64,000 nt of DNA. Source: Amylibacter marinus. GTDB lineage: Bacteria > Pseudomonadota > Alphaproteobacteria > Rhodobacterales > Rhodobacteraceae. Made by a program: the position numbers and the translations under genes. Below the pieces are notes generated by a model that had not been told where the DNA came from, made no database searches, and saw only the letters and a program-made list of their open reading frames with translations. Location of the stretch: positions 62,001-126,000 of the forward strand of contig NZ_BSNN01000001.1 in the NCBI RefSeq assembly GCF_030160015.1, in the 5' to 3' direction. Positions 28,455-36,641 of the stretch are shown in pieces; within the stretch, counting starts at the first letter, position 1; each line of letters opens with the position of its first letter.

Positions 28455-29003
28455 ATGGACAATAAAAAAACCACCAAAGAAAAATTGTTAGATACAGCGG
28501 TGAACCTATTCTGGACACGCGGGTATTCAAACGTATCGGTGCGCGATATTACCACGGCTGTGGGTGTCGATGCTGCATTGATTTCGCGGTACTACGGATC
28601 AAAAATGGGGTTATTCGAGGCAAGCCTAGAGGGCGCGTTAACATGGCCAGAGCTGTTCGAGGATCCGGATGCGAATATTTTGAACCATTTCGTTGTTAAA
28701 CTAACCGAAACTGATGATATGCATATCCAAATGGTGATGGAATTGATGATGAACAATATCAATGATCCAGAGGTCGGGTGTTTTATCCAAGATAAATTTC
28801 AGGTAGATTTCGTAGACAAAATAGCCGTCAAAATTGGAGGCCCGTTTGGTCACGAACGTGCGGCGCTGTTTATGGCCTCAATTATCGGATTGTGCCAAGT
28901 ACGTGATAATTTCAAATTAGCAGGGGTGGCAACCGCCAATAATAGCGCCTTTGCGTCGCAAATTCGCTACCTAGGGCGTGAGGCCCTACGTTACGTGGGA
29001 TAG
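28455..29003 (+). CDS. TetR-family transcriptional regulator
   Basis: 182 residues. The N-terminal helix-turn-helix (about 10-55) reads KLLDTAVNLFWTRGYSNVSV then ALISRYYGSK. The ligand domain is unlike families I know. No Shine-Dalgarno is visible, and the predicted start of transcription falls on or next to the ATG, so the message may be leaderless. It probably represses itself and the divergent SDR gene. A HAD hydrolase gene follows 4 nt later and may share the transcript. Confidence 0.9.
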   Translation: MDNKKTTKEKLLDTAVNLFWTRGYSNVSVRDITTAVGVDAALISRYYGSKMGLFEASLEGALTWPELFEDPDANILNHFVVKLTETDDMHIQMVMELMMNNINDPEVGCFIQDKFQVDFVDKIAVKIGGPFGHERAALFMASIIGLCQVRDNFKLAGVATANNSAFASQIRYLGREALRYVG

Positions 29004-29007
29004 GGCT

Positions 29008-29700
29008 ATGCAACAAATAAAGGCAGTGGGTTTTGATGCCGATGATACGCTCTGGCATAACGAGCATCATTTTGCACAGGCACAGGCGCGTTTCGCGGAA
29101 TTGATGAGTGATTTCATCGATGCGGTAGCACTTTCAGAGGTTCTATTGGAAAAAGAGCGCACTAATGTGGGCAAGCTGGGCTATGGGATTAAAAGTTTTA
29201 CACTCTCTATGATGGAGGCGGCGATTGAGGCCAGCGATCATCGGTTAGAGGCGCGTCATATGGCTACGATCATCGATATCGGGCGTGAAATGATGGATCA
29301 TCCTGTAGAGCTGTTAGACAAGGTTTTAAGCACGCTCCAAACACTTGCACCGAGTTACGAATTGATGTTGATCACCAAGGGAGATTTGGTAGATCAAGAA
29401 CGCAAAGTGTTGGAATCTGGTTTGGCACAATATTTCCAAGCCATTGAGATCGTTAGCGAAAAACACCCACAGGCCTACCGCGATATTTTTGCGCGCCATG
29501 GCGGGGCGGGGCATTGCGCGATGATCGGCAATTCCGTGAAATCGGATGTCTTGCCCGCAATTGATGCTGGTGGATGGGGGGTACATGTCCCGTATCACAC
29601 CACATGGGAGCTAGAGTTAGCAGAGCCACAAACAGATCATGCACGATATCTAGAAGCAACGGACATCGCCCATGCGGCCGAATTAATTCGGCAACTATAG
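29008..29700 (+). CDS. HAD-superfamily hydrolase
   Basis: 230 residues from the ATG at 29008, 4 nt after the tetR stop. Motif I is FDADDTLWHNE (about 8-18), motif II MLITKGD and motif III/IV MIGNSVKSDV. The cap domain (about 25-110) is helical. Phosphatase or dehalogenase activity cannot be settled; the DADDTLW form is typical of YjjG/phosphoglycolate-like phosphatases. Co-transcription with the TetR gene is likely from the spacing. Confidence 0.86.
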   Translation: MQQIKAVGFDADDTLWHNEHHFAQAQARFAELMSDFIDAVALSEVLLEKERTNVGKLGYGIKSFTLSMMEAAIEASDHRLEARHMATIIDIGREMMDHPVELLDKVLSTLQTLAPSYELMLITKGDLVDQERKVLESGLAQYFQAIEIVSEKHPQAYRDIFARHGGAGHCAMIGNSVKSDVLPAIDAGGWGVHVPYHTTWELELAEPQTDHARYLEATDIAHAAELIRQL

Positions 29701-30084
29701 GCTCTGTAACAGATCCCACTTGTTGCCAAAGGGGTCCTGAAATACCACCACTTTTGCATAAGGTTCGCTGCGTGGTTTCTCTAAAAAGTTTACACCCTGT
29801 GCTAACATGTGGGCATAATCAGCGTCGAAATCATCGCTGTGCAGGAAAAACCCCACCCGACCGCCGGTTTGATTCCCTATTGCATTGGATTGTTCCGGGG
29901 ATGCGGCGCGGGCCAACAGAATATTGGTCTGAGCATCAGGGGCAGGCGCGATCAATACCCACCGCTTGGCCGCGTCCAGCTTGGTATCTTGGACAAGTGT
30001 GAACCCTAATTTACCAACATAGAATGCAATGGCCTGATCGTAATCTGGTACAACAAGTGTAAGTGCATGGATATGGCGGCTCAT
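29695..30084 (-). CDS. VOC-family (glyoxalase-like) protein
   Basis: 129 residues, one vicinal-oxygen-chelate module made of two beta-alpha-beta-beta-beta repeats. Metal-ligand candidates are His5 in SRHIHALTLVV and a Glu-type ligand near the C-terminus. DPFGNKWDLLQ is the usual VOC end. It could be an antibiotic-resistance-like or lyase-like VOC protein; the substrate is unknown. It overlaps the antiporter gene by 4 nt and the HAD gene end by 6 nt. Confidence 0.82.
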   Translation of the reverse strand: MSRHIHALTLVVPDYDQAIAFYVGKLGFTLVQDTKLDAAKRWVLIAPAPDAQTNILLARAASPEQSNAIGNQTGGRVGFFLHSDDFDADYAHMLAQGVNFLEKPRSEPYAKVVVFQDPFGNKWDLLQSL

Positions 30085-31937
30085 TCTTTGGGGTCCTGTT
30101 CCTTCGCGTCCCCTAGGTTTGCAAGGTTTGCCAAAAATCCAGTGGCAAATTCGGCATTAATGGCGCGCGCGCGCTCAACATAGGGTTTGTTGTTGGCTGA
30201 GGGTACGTCTGGATCCCAAAGCTCTGCTAGTTCAGCCAAGGCACCCCGATCTGATTTAAAGAACGCATCAGTCGCGTTCTCTATATCAAACCCGGCCCAA
30301 CCTGACCCTTCTAGCATATACCGCGAGGCGCGCAGGGCGCTATCAAATGTTTCGCGCACAATATCGGTAGCGCCGGCACGATACAGGCGATAAACGTGAT
30401 CGCGATCATAAGCGCGGGCAATAATCCGCAGATCGGGTCGAATTTTTCGCGCGTTTTTTACAAGCTTTACTGCGGCTTCTTTGTCATCAACGGCTACAAC
30501 CAAATTGGCACAATTTTCTAGCCCTGCCGCATGCATCACATCTGGGCGCGTTGGATCCCCGAAAAAACCCTTTACCCCAAAGCGGCGCATGGTTTCGATT
30601 TGCTCGATATGGTGATCAATCACGACGGTTTTTATTTCGCAGGCAATGGCCATGCGATTAACAATCTGCCCGAACCGTCCCATTCCGACAATGATCGTTG
30701 TACCTTGTTCATCAATTGTATCATGTTCGCGAAGCGAGGGCGCGGCCGTCAAGCGCTTGGCAATTTGTTCGTAAAGGATGAATAGAAGCGGAGTCAGCAA
30801 CATGGATAATGCCACGATCAGAGAGAGCTTTTCAATCAGGCCTGTCGGGATAACGTGGTTTTGTGCCGTAGTGGCTAACATAACGAAACCAAATTCCCCT
30901 GCCTGTGCCAGTGACAATGCAAAGAGAATACGATCTTTACCACGCAGTTTGAAAATGATTGCAAGGACCCATAAAACAGCCCCCTTCAGCACCATAACCA
31001 TCAAGGTTAGGCCCAAAATTGATAACGGTTGAGTGCCTAAAATTGTGAAATTTATCCCCGCGCCAACGGTGATGAAAAACAGGCCCAACAAAAGGCCCTT
31101 GAAGGGTTCGATATCGACCTCGAGCTCATGGCGAAACTCAGAGTTGGCCAAAACAACACCTGCCAAAAATGTACCAAGCGCCGGAGAAAGCCCAACCAAG
31201 GTCATCAGTAGAGCGATCCCAACAACTAGCAAGAGCGCGATGGCCGTGAACATTTCACGCAGACGCGCCTGTGCGATATATCGAAAAATAGGATGGGTTA
31301 GGAACCTGCCGACAAGAATCACCAGTGCAATAGCGCTGATTGTCACCAATGTAACGCCCCATGCGGGCAGCCCGTCGATCAGGCTCATGCTGGCGTGGGC
31401 GTCATGGCTGGTAGCATGGGGGGTAGACAGAGCCAACAGAGGTACCAAGGCAAGCATTGGGATCACCGCGATATCTTGGGATAATAGTACCGAAAATGCA
31501 GATCGCCCACCCTGTGTTGGCATAAGGGATTTCTCATTCAGTGTCTGCACAACGATCGCCGTAGACGAGAGCGAAAATGTTAATCCAATGGCCAGAGCAA
31601 CCGTCCAGATATGGCCCAATGTCATAAAGGCAGCCGTGATCACCAGTGTGGTAAGCACCACCTGAAGTCCCCCAAGGCCGATCAACTTTGCCCGCATGTC
31701 CCACAGGGCCTTTGGTTCTAACTCTAAGCCTACCACGAACAGCATCATCACAACACCAAATTCGGCGAAATGTTGTAGGTCTTGGGTCTCTGATCCGACC
31801 CAGCCAAATGTTGGCCCTATCAGAACTCCAGCAATAAGATAGCCAAGCACCGCCCCCAGCCCCAGACGTTTGGCGACGGGCACTGCGATGCAGGCGGCCG
31901 CAAGATAGATCGTAGCTTGGAGTAGGAAGGTATCCAT
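30081..31937 (-). CDS. Kef-type CPA2 cation:proton antiporter with RCK domain
   Basis: 618 residues. About twelve membrane helices cover residues 1-385, with the CPA2 landmarks GVVMMLFVVGLELEP and SLSSTAIVVQ. A cytoplasmic TrkA-N (RCK) domain follows at about 410-530 with IVGMGRFGQIVNRMA. It probably exports potassium in exchange for protons and may be gated by nucleotide or glutathione adducts like KefB/KefC. The glutathione-site residues cannot be judged with confidence. The VOC gene overlaps its end by 4 nt, suggesting an operon; in other bacteria Kef systems respond to electrophiles, which VOC enzymes detoxify. Confidence 0.9.
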   Translation of the reverse strand: MDTFLLQATIYLAAACIAVPVAKRLGLGAVLGYLIAGVLIGPTFGWVGSETQDLQHFAEFGVVMMLFVVGLELEPKALWDMRAKLIGLGGLQVVLTTLVITAAFMTLGHIWTVALAIGLTFSLSSTAIVVQTLNEKSLMPTQGGRSAFSVLLSQDIAVIPMLALVPLLALSTPHATSHDAHASMSLIDGLPAWGVTLVTISAIALVILVGRFLTHPIFRYIAQARLREMFTAIALLLVVGIALLMTLVGLSPALGTFLAGVVLANSEFRHELEVDIEPFKGLLLGLFFITVGAGINFTILGTQPLSILGLTLMVMVLKGAVLWVLAIIFKLRGKDRILFALSLAQAGEFGFVMLATTAQNHVIPTGLIEKLSLIVALSMLLTPLLFILYEQIAKRLTAAPSLREHDTIDEQGTTIIVGMGRFGQIVNRMAIACEIKTVVIDHHIEQIETMRRFGVKGFFGDPTRPDVMHAAGLENCANLVVAVDDKEAAVKLVKNARKIRPDLRIIARAYDRDHVYRLYRAGATDIVRETFDSALRASRYMLEGSGWAGFDIENATDAFFKSDRGALAELAELWDPDVPSANNKPYVERARAINAEFATGFLANLANLGDAKEQDPKE

Positions 31938-32035
31938 TGGGTGGCTTTCTCTAGGTGGTTATGAATTTGAAACCTTTGACAAAGATGAGAAAGCCCCATT
32001 TAGATTGAAAGCGGGGTTCTACCTTATGATTTTGA

Positions 32036-32584
32036 TCAATAATGCGCAGCATCGACAATGCACATGACCAGAAACCCACCGTTGTCGCCCAAGGATTGAT
32101 CCGAGTCATTGATGCGAAAATCATAATAGGCTTCGCCAGATAAAGAAATCGGGCGATTAGGGTCGCGGACATCGCCGATCCAACCGTTGGGTAGGCGCAC
32201 CAAAATGGCTCCATGCGGTGCATCGTTGAAATATTTGAAGATATCAAATGGCGCTAGGGCAACAGCCGCAGCGCCGTGATGGCCCTCGGGGCCAACCCGC
32301 TTGTGAAACAGATCGATTACAGACCAGCCAATTTTTTTGGCCTTTGGGTAGGCTTTCTTATCTTGTCGGCTGGTGTTCTTAGGGCCAAAAATCGTCAGAA
32401 CCTGCGCGTCAGAATTTGCGGGCATGTTCATGCGCTGCCAACCCTGTCTTCCCTGAATTTCATAGCAAACTGATTTCGCATGCGCGGAAGGCAGTTTTGA
32501 AATTTTTTTCATTGCGCGGTCTTTGGCCTGTAGGGGTGATGCAAGGGCTAGCGCCGTAGCTAGGATAAGAGATATACGAAACAT
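32036..32584 (-). CDS. Secreted hypothetical protein
   Basis: 182 residues with a signal peptide (cleavage after LQA, about residue 20). The mature part is basic at first, contains ITK-like blocks such as GRQGWQRMN, and has two cysteines (VCYEIQG and MCIVDAAHY) that could form a disulphide in the periplasm. No family is recognised. It precedes the antiporter gene by about 100 nt on the same strand. Confidence 0.72.
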   Translation of the reverse strand: MFRISLILATALALASPLQAKDRAMKKISKLPSAHAKSVCYEIQGRQGWQRMNMPANSDAQVLTIFGPKNTSRQDKKAYPKAKKIGWSVIDLFHKRVGPEGHHGAAAVALAPFDIFKYFNDAPHGAILVRLPNGWIGDVRDPNRPISLSGEAYYDFRINDSDQSLGDNGGFLVMCIVDAAHY

Positions 32585-32719
32585 TCTGGTCCTTATGTTC
32601 TGTGCAATTCTGAAGCGCAGCCCGCAATTTCAAAGCAGTTCCCAACTGGGTATCGACATTCAGATTGCTGATCTGATTAAGAGACTATCAAGAGATCGCG
32701 GAAAATCCAAGTTTATAGC

Positions 32720-32750
32720 AAAAAGGCCAGTGTACTTTCATACACTGGCC
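32720..32750 (-). terminator. Terminator downstream of ettA
   Basis: On the minus strand GGCCAGTGTA, a 6-nt loop and TACACTGGCC form a perfect 10-bp stem followed by TTTTTG. It lies 26 nt past the ettA stop. Confidence 0.93.
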
Positions 32751-32775
32751 AATAAGTATCCAAAGAGCGCTAAAA

Positions 32776-34431
32776 CTAGCGTGTGAATTTTTTGTACTTC
32801 ACGCGTGTTGGCTCAAGTGCATCGGGACCAAGGCGGCGTTTCTTGTCTTCTTCGTAATCTTCGAAGTTGCCCTCGAACCATTCAACATGGCTGTTGCCCT
32901 CGAATGCCAAAATATGTGTACAGAGGCGGTCAAGGAAGAAGCGATCGTGACTGATGATTACCGCGCAGCCTGCAAAATCTTCTACCGCATCCTCGAGGGC
33001 ACGTAGGGTTTCGACGTCTAGATCATTGGTCGGTTCATCCAACAACAATACATTGCCGCCTTCACGCAAGAGTTTGGCCATGTGCACGCGATTTCGCTCT
33101 CCACCTGACAGCATCGACATCTTCTTCTGCTGGTCACCGCCTTTGAAGTTGAAAGACGAACAATAGGCACGTGAGTTAACCTCCGCATCGCCTAACTTGA
33201 TGATATCTTGGTCGTCGGAAATCTCTTCCCAAACTGTTTTGTTATCATCAAGGGTGTCGCGGGATTGATCCACATAAGACAGCTGTACTGTATCCCCGTA
33301 GGTTACAGTTCCACTATCAGGCTGATCTTGGCCTGTTAGCATGCGGAATAGCGTAGATTTACCTGCACCATTTGGCCCGATTACACCAACAATGCCCCCT
33401 GGGGGAAGGCTAAAGGATAGATCATCGATTAGAAGGTTCTCTCCAAAGCCCTTGGAGAGATTTTCAACCTCGATCACCTTGCCACCCAAACGAGGGCCGT
33501 TGGGAATAATAATTTGGGCCTTGCCCACTTTCTCGCGCTCTGACTGGTTTGCCATATCTTCATATGCGGAAATACGCGCCTTGGATTTCGCCTGACGGGC
33601 CTTGGCCCCTTGGCGCATCCATTGCAATTCGCGTTCTAGTGTTTTCTGGCGAGATTTATCCTCTTTGGCCTCTTGTTGCAGGCGCTTGGCCTTTTGTTCG
33701 ACCCAGGATGAGTAGTTGCCCTCATAGGGGATGCCGCGTCCGCGATCCAACTCCAGAATCCAAGAGGTGATATCATCCAAGAAGTAGCGGTCGTGGGTTA
33801 CGATCAGGATGGTGCCCTTGTAATTCATCAGGTGGTTTTGCAACCATGCAATTGTTTCGGCATCTAGGTGGTTGGTTGGCTCATCGAGCAACAACATATC
33901 TGGTGCCTCGAGTAGGAGTTTGCACAATGCTACGCGGCGCTTTTCACCACCCGAAAGGGTTGCAACATTTGCATCATCCGCAGGACAACGCAAAGCCTCC
34001 ATGGCAATATCGATGCTGGCATCAAGATTCCACAAATCCTCGGCATCAATCTGATCTTGAAGTCTGGCCATTTCATCGGCGGTTTCATCCGAATAATTCA
34101 TGGCCAGTTCGTTGTATTTGTCTAGCACTGCCTTTTTGGTGGCAACAGCCAGCATTACATTGTCACGCACCGATAGAGTTTCGTCCAATGTAGGCTCTTG
34201 GGGCAGGTAGCCAACGGTTGCGCCCTCGGCGGCCCATGCTTCACCGGTGAAATCTTTGTCAATTCCAGCCATGATGCGCATCAAGGTTGATTTACCTGTA
34301 CCGTTCACGCCCACAACGCCGATTTTAACGCCCGGCAGGAACGATAGCTTTACATTTTCAAAGCATTTCTTGCCGCCTGGATAGGTTTTTGAAACGCCAT
34401 CCATGTGGTAAACATATTGATAAGAGGCCAT
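32776..34431 (-). CDS. ettA: EttA, ABC-F translational throttle
   Basis: 551 residues with two ATP-binding cassettes. Walker A motifs are GVNGTGKSTLMRIM (about 40) and GPNGAGKSTLFRML (about 350). Signatures are LSGGEKRRVALCKLLL and LSGGERNRVHMAKLL. An arm insertion and the basic linker (about 250-310) are present, and there are no membrane helices. EttA binds the ribosomal E site and gates the first peptide bond according to ADP/ATP ratio. The length matches EttA, distinguishing it from Uup or YheS. Confidence 0.95.
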   Translation of the reverse strand: MASYQYVYHMDGVSKTYPGGKKCFENVKLSFLPGVKIGVVGVNGTGKSTLMRIMAGIDKDFTGEAWAAEGATVGYLPQEPTLDETLSVRDNVMLAVATKKAVLDKYNELAMNYSDETADEMARLQDQIDAEDLWNLDASIDIAMEALRCPADDANVATLSGGEKRRVALCKLLLEAPDMLLLDEPTNHLDAETIAWLQNHLMNYKGTILIVTHDRYFLDDITSWILELDRGRGIPYEGNYSSWVEQKAKRLQQEAKEDKSRQKTLERELQWMRQGAKARQAKSKARISAYEDMANQSEREKVGKAQIIIPNGPRLGGKVIEVENLSKGFGENLLIDDLSFSLPPGGIVGVIGPNGAGKSTLFRMLTGQDQPDSGTVTYGDTVQLSYVDQSRDTLDDNKTVWEEISDDQDIIKLGDAEVNSRAYCSSFNFKGGDQQKKMSMLSGGERNRVHMAKLLREGGNVLLLDEPTNDLDVETLRALEDAVEDFAGCAVIISHDRFFLDRLCTHILAFEGNSHVEWFEGNFEDYEEDKKRRLGPDALEPTRVKYKKFTR

Positions 34432-34611
34432 TGGGGATGCTCCGCAGATAGGTGTTGTTCACGTTTGTGATTTTCGCCTTGATACTGTGTGGGCGGCTGG
34501 GGGGCAAGATGGGTTATTGCGGGGTGTTTGGGGGGAAGAGTTTCATTGCTATCACTTTGCTAAATTTAACAAAGCCTAGCAACCTTGGCGGGTGTTTGCA
34601 AAGGGCGGTTT

Positions 34612-34642
34612 GCCCTGCCACAAGGGGGAGACGCGGCAGGGC
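34612..34642. repeat. Inverted repeat between ettA and the small secreted gene
   Basis: GCCCTGCC (34612-34619) and GGCAGGGC (34635-34642) pair perfectly around a 15-nt loop. It lies 17 nt past the stop of the small minus-strand gene and could end its transcript, but there is no U tract. The remainder of this 227-nt gap looks empty. Confidence 0.4.
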
Positions 34643-34658
34643 GGGAATAGAACGTCGC

Positions 34659-34895
34659 TTATTCAGCTGAATTCGTGCAAATTTCAGCCTGTGCGTTTGA
34701 GGGTACACAGGGGCGTTCTATGTTCTGGTTTGCTAGATCCTTTGCCGTATTTCCGCGTGCCTTGAAAATAGAGAAATCGAAGGGCTTTTCAAAAGGCTTT
34801 GAAGATTTGGGGAAGGTATAGCTTGGGTTCACATCTAATGCGAAGGCGGCATTAGAAAGTAAAAGAAGGGCGGCGGCGATAACAGGTGTTTTCAT
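34659..34895 (-). CDS. Small secreted hypothetical protein
   Basis: 78 residues from the ATG at 34895, which has GGAGAAT upstream. The signal peptide MKTPVIAAALLLLSNAAFA ends with a clean AxA site. The mature part (about 59 residues) has two cysteines 12 residues apart (RPCVPS and EICTNS) and is polar. No family is recognised. It is divergent from a LysR gene with a palindrome between them, so it may be that regulator's target. Confidence 0.7.
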   Translation of the reverse strand: MKTPVIAAALLLLSNAAFALDVNPSYTFPKSSKPFEKPFDFSIFKARGNTAKDLANQNIERPCVPSNAQAEICTNSAE

Positions 34896-34977
34896 ATCAT
34901 TCTCCATTGTCAGAGCGCGGGGAGGAGCCTGCGCCCCACCGATATAAGGTGTTCCCATTTTGGCGAAAATATCTTAT

Positions 34978-34991
34978 TATCAAATTTGATA
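34978..34991. promoter_or_regulatory. Palindrome between the small secreted gene and lysR-type gene
   Basis: TATCAAATTTGATA is a perfect 14-bp palindrome, 24 nt before the LysR start and 82 nt before the divergent start. AT-rich palindromes of this kind in a LysR divergent region are common operators. Confidence 0.6.
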
Positions 34992-35015
34992 GTTCTAAAA
35001 AATCGAGTAATTGAA

Positions 35016-35933
35016 ATGTTGCCAAATCTAAAATCTCTTGGGGTGTTTGCAAAGGTCGCTGAAACCGGAAGTTTCGCCGCCGCTGCTAAGGTTCTGAATA
35101 TTTCTGCCCCAGTGGTTAGCCAACATATTTCGCAGCTAGAGAAAAACCTGGATACAGCCTTGGTCTATCGCTCGACGCGATCTCTAACGTTGACGGTATC
35201 GGGGGAAAAGCTGGCCGCACACGCGCGCGATATGCTCGATGCCGCGGAAACTGGTTTAGAAGAGTTACAGGATGATATCAAAGAGCATTCCGGTGTTTTG
35301 ACAATGACAATGCCCAGCTTTCTTGCGGCTCCAAAATTCACCCGTGTATTAAAGGAGTTTTCAGACGCTCATCCAAAGATTTTGGTCGAAGTCTCCTATT
35401 CAACCGAATTTGTGAATTTGATCGATAATGGGTTTGACATGGCTATTCGGGTCGGACAGATGCCAGATAGTAATCTTCGCGCGCGAAAGTTGATGGATGG
35501 TCATGGCTGTTTGTATGCCAGTCCCGAATTGATTGAAAAACATGGTTGCCCGCAAAAACCCGAGGATTTGGAAGCTTTTGGGTTCCCTTGGATCGGGGCG
35601 TTTCGTTGGAGTGGCGAGTGGTGTTTGCAGAATGTGGACGATCCAGAAAAACATTTCAAACCCAAGATCGAGGGGCCATTCCACATGGATAATGGTGAAG
35701 CAGAAAAACAAATGGCGCTGATTTCGGGCGGCATTGCAATTATGCCTGAAATGTATGTTACCCAAGAGTTGGCGGAGGGCAGCTTGGTACGTGTTCTACC
35801 CGATTGGACCACTGATCCCGTTGGCGTTTATGCTGTCTGGCCGCAAAACGCTGGTAAGCGTAGCCTAACAAAACTATTCGTGGATTTTCTGACGCAAAAC
35901 AGCATTCTGATGGACGAGGTGCTCGGCCCTTAA
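35016..35933 (+). CDS. LysR-family transcriptional regulator
   Basis: 305 residues from the ATG at 35016; an earlier in-frame start at 34986 would cross the palindrome. The winged helix-turn-helix is at about 5-62 (FAKVAETGSFAAAAKVLNIS then SQHISQLEKNL). The effector domain (about 92-295) is of the LysR_substrate type closest to the CrgA/DsdC-like group. The inducer is unknown. A 6-bp inverted repeat with a 9-nt loop (35940-35960) follows the stop. Confidence 0.92.
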   Translation: MLPNLKSLGVFAKVAETGSFAAAAKVLNISAPVVSQHISQLEKNLDTALVYRSTRSLTLTVSGEKLAAHARDMLDAAETGLEELQDDIKEHSGVLTMTMPSFLAAPKFTRVLKEFSDAHPKILVEVSYSTEFVNLIDNGFDMAIRVGQMPDSNLRARKLMDGHGCLYASPELIEKHGCPQKPEDLEAFGFPWIGAFRWSGEWCLQNVDDPEKHFKPKIEGPFHMDNGEAEKQMALISGGIAIMPEMYVTQELAEGSLVRVLPDWTTDPVGVYAVWPQNAGKRSLTKLFVDFLTQNSILMDEVLGP

Positions 35934-35999
35934 GGGGTAATTCAGGGTTTCACTCTGAATAATTGCCTAGTATATATGACAAAAATAAAGAGCGACGCT

Positions 36000-36602
36000 A
36001 TGAAAACCGGTTTTCCAATTGCAACGGACGGCTTGCGGATCGGATTGCTTGGCGGGTCGTTCGATCCTCCTCATTCTGGTCACGTACACATTTCGCGCTG
36101 GGCGCTGAAGGAATTTGGGCTAGACCAAGTTTGGTGGCTGGTAAGCCCGGGCAACCCTTTGAAGAGTGAAGGGCCGGCAGATCTGGATCGCAGGTTGGAT
36201 GCTTGTCAAACATTGCTGGATCATCCGCGGATCATTGTTACCGACTTAGAAAGGCAATTTAACACCCGCTACACCGCAGAAACATTACAGGCAATCACCA
36301 GCCGCTATACCAGCCAAAGGTTCGTGTGGTTGATGGGCGCTGATAATTTAGCCAGCTTTCACAAGTGGGATCGTTGGGATGAAATCATGCAAATCATGCC
36401 AATTGGCGTGATGGCACGCCCAGGCCAACAATTGGCCGCAGGTGGGTCACCTGCTGCGCGGCGTTTCCGTAGAAATAGGCTCTCGGCGCGACGCTCTACT
36501 GCCTTGCCATTTCGCGACGCCCCGTGCTGGTCATTGATTACCGGCCCGATGGACAGCATGTCCTCTACAGAAATCCGCCAAAGTGGCAAATGGGTGCGCT
36601 AA
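36000..36602 (+). CDS. nadD: NadD, nicotinate-nucleotide adenylyltransferase
   Basis: 200 residues from the ATG at 36000; ATG at 35976 is an alternative without a ribosome site. The nucleotidyltransferase signature is GLLGGSFDPPHSGHVHIS (about 15-32). LMGADNLASFHKWDRW and the SSTEIRQ motif are both diagnostic. It adenylates nicotinate mononucleotide to deamido-NAD. It is followed 39 nt later by the PBP4 gene on the same strand. Confidence 0.93.
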   Translation: MKTGFPIATDGLRIGLLGGSFDPPHSGHVHISRWALKEFGLDQVWWLVSPGNPLKSEGPADLDRRLDACQTLLDHPRIIVTDLERQFNTRYTAETLQAITSRYTSQRFVWLMGADNLASFHKWDRWDEIMQIMPIGVMARPGQQLAAGGSPAARRFRRNRLSARRSTALPFRDAPCWSLITGPMDSMSSTEIRQSGKWVR

Positions 36603-36641
36603 GCGATTGACGCACCGCCCCGCGCAGGCCAACCTGTTTCT

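Noticed and set aside
31033-31665. 210-codon plus-strand frame inside the antiporter gene
   Set aside because: It is antisense to conserved membrane helices of the Kef-type protein; no recognisable protein features.
31991-32018. Possible minus-strand terminator before the antiporter gene
   Set aside because: Only four GC pairs with a long loop; the U tract is interrupted.
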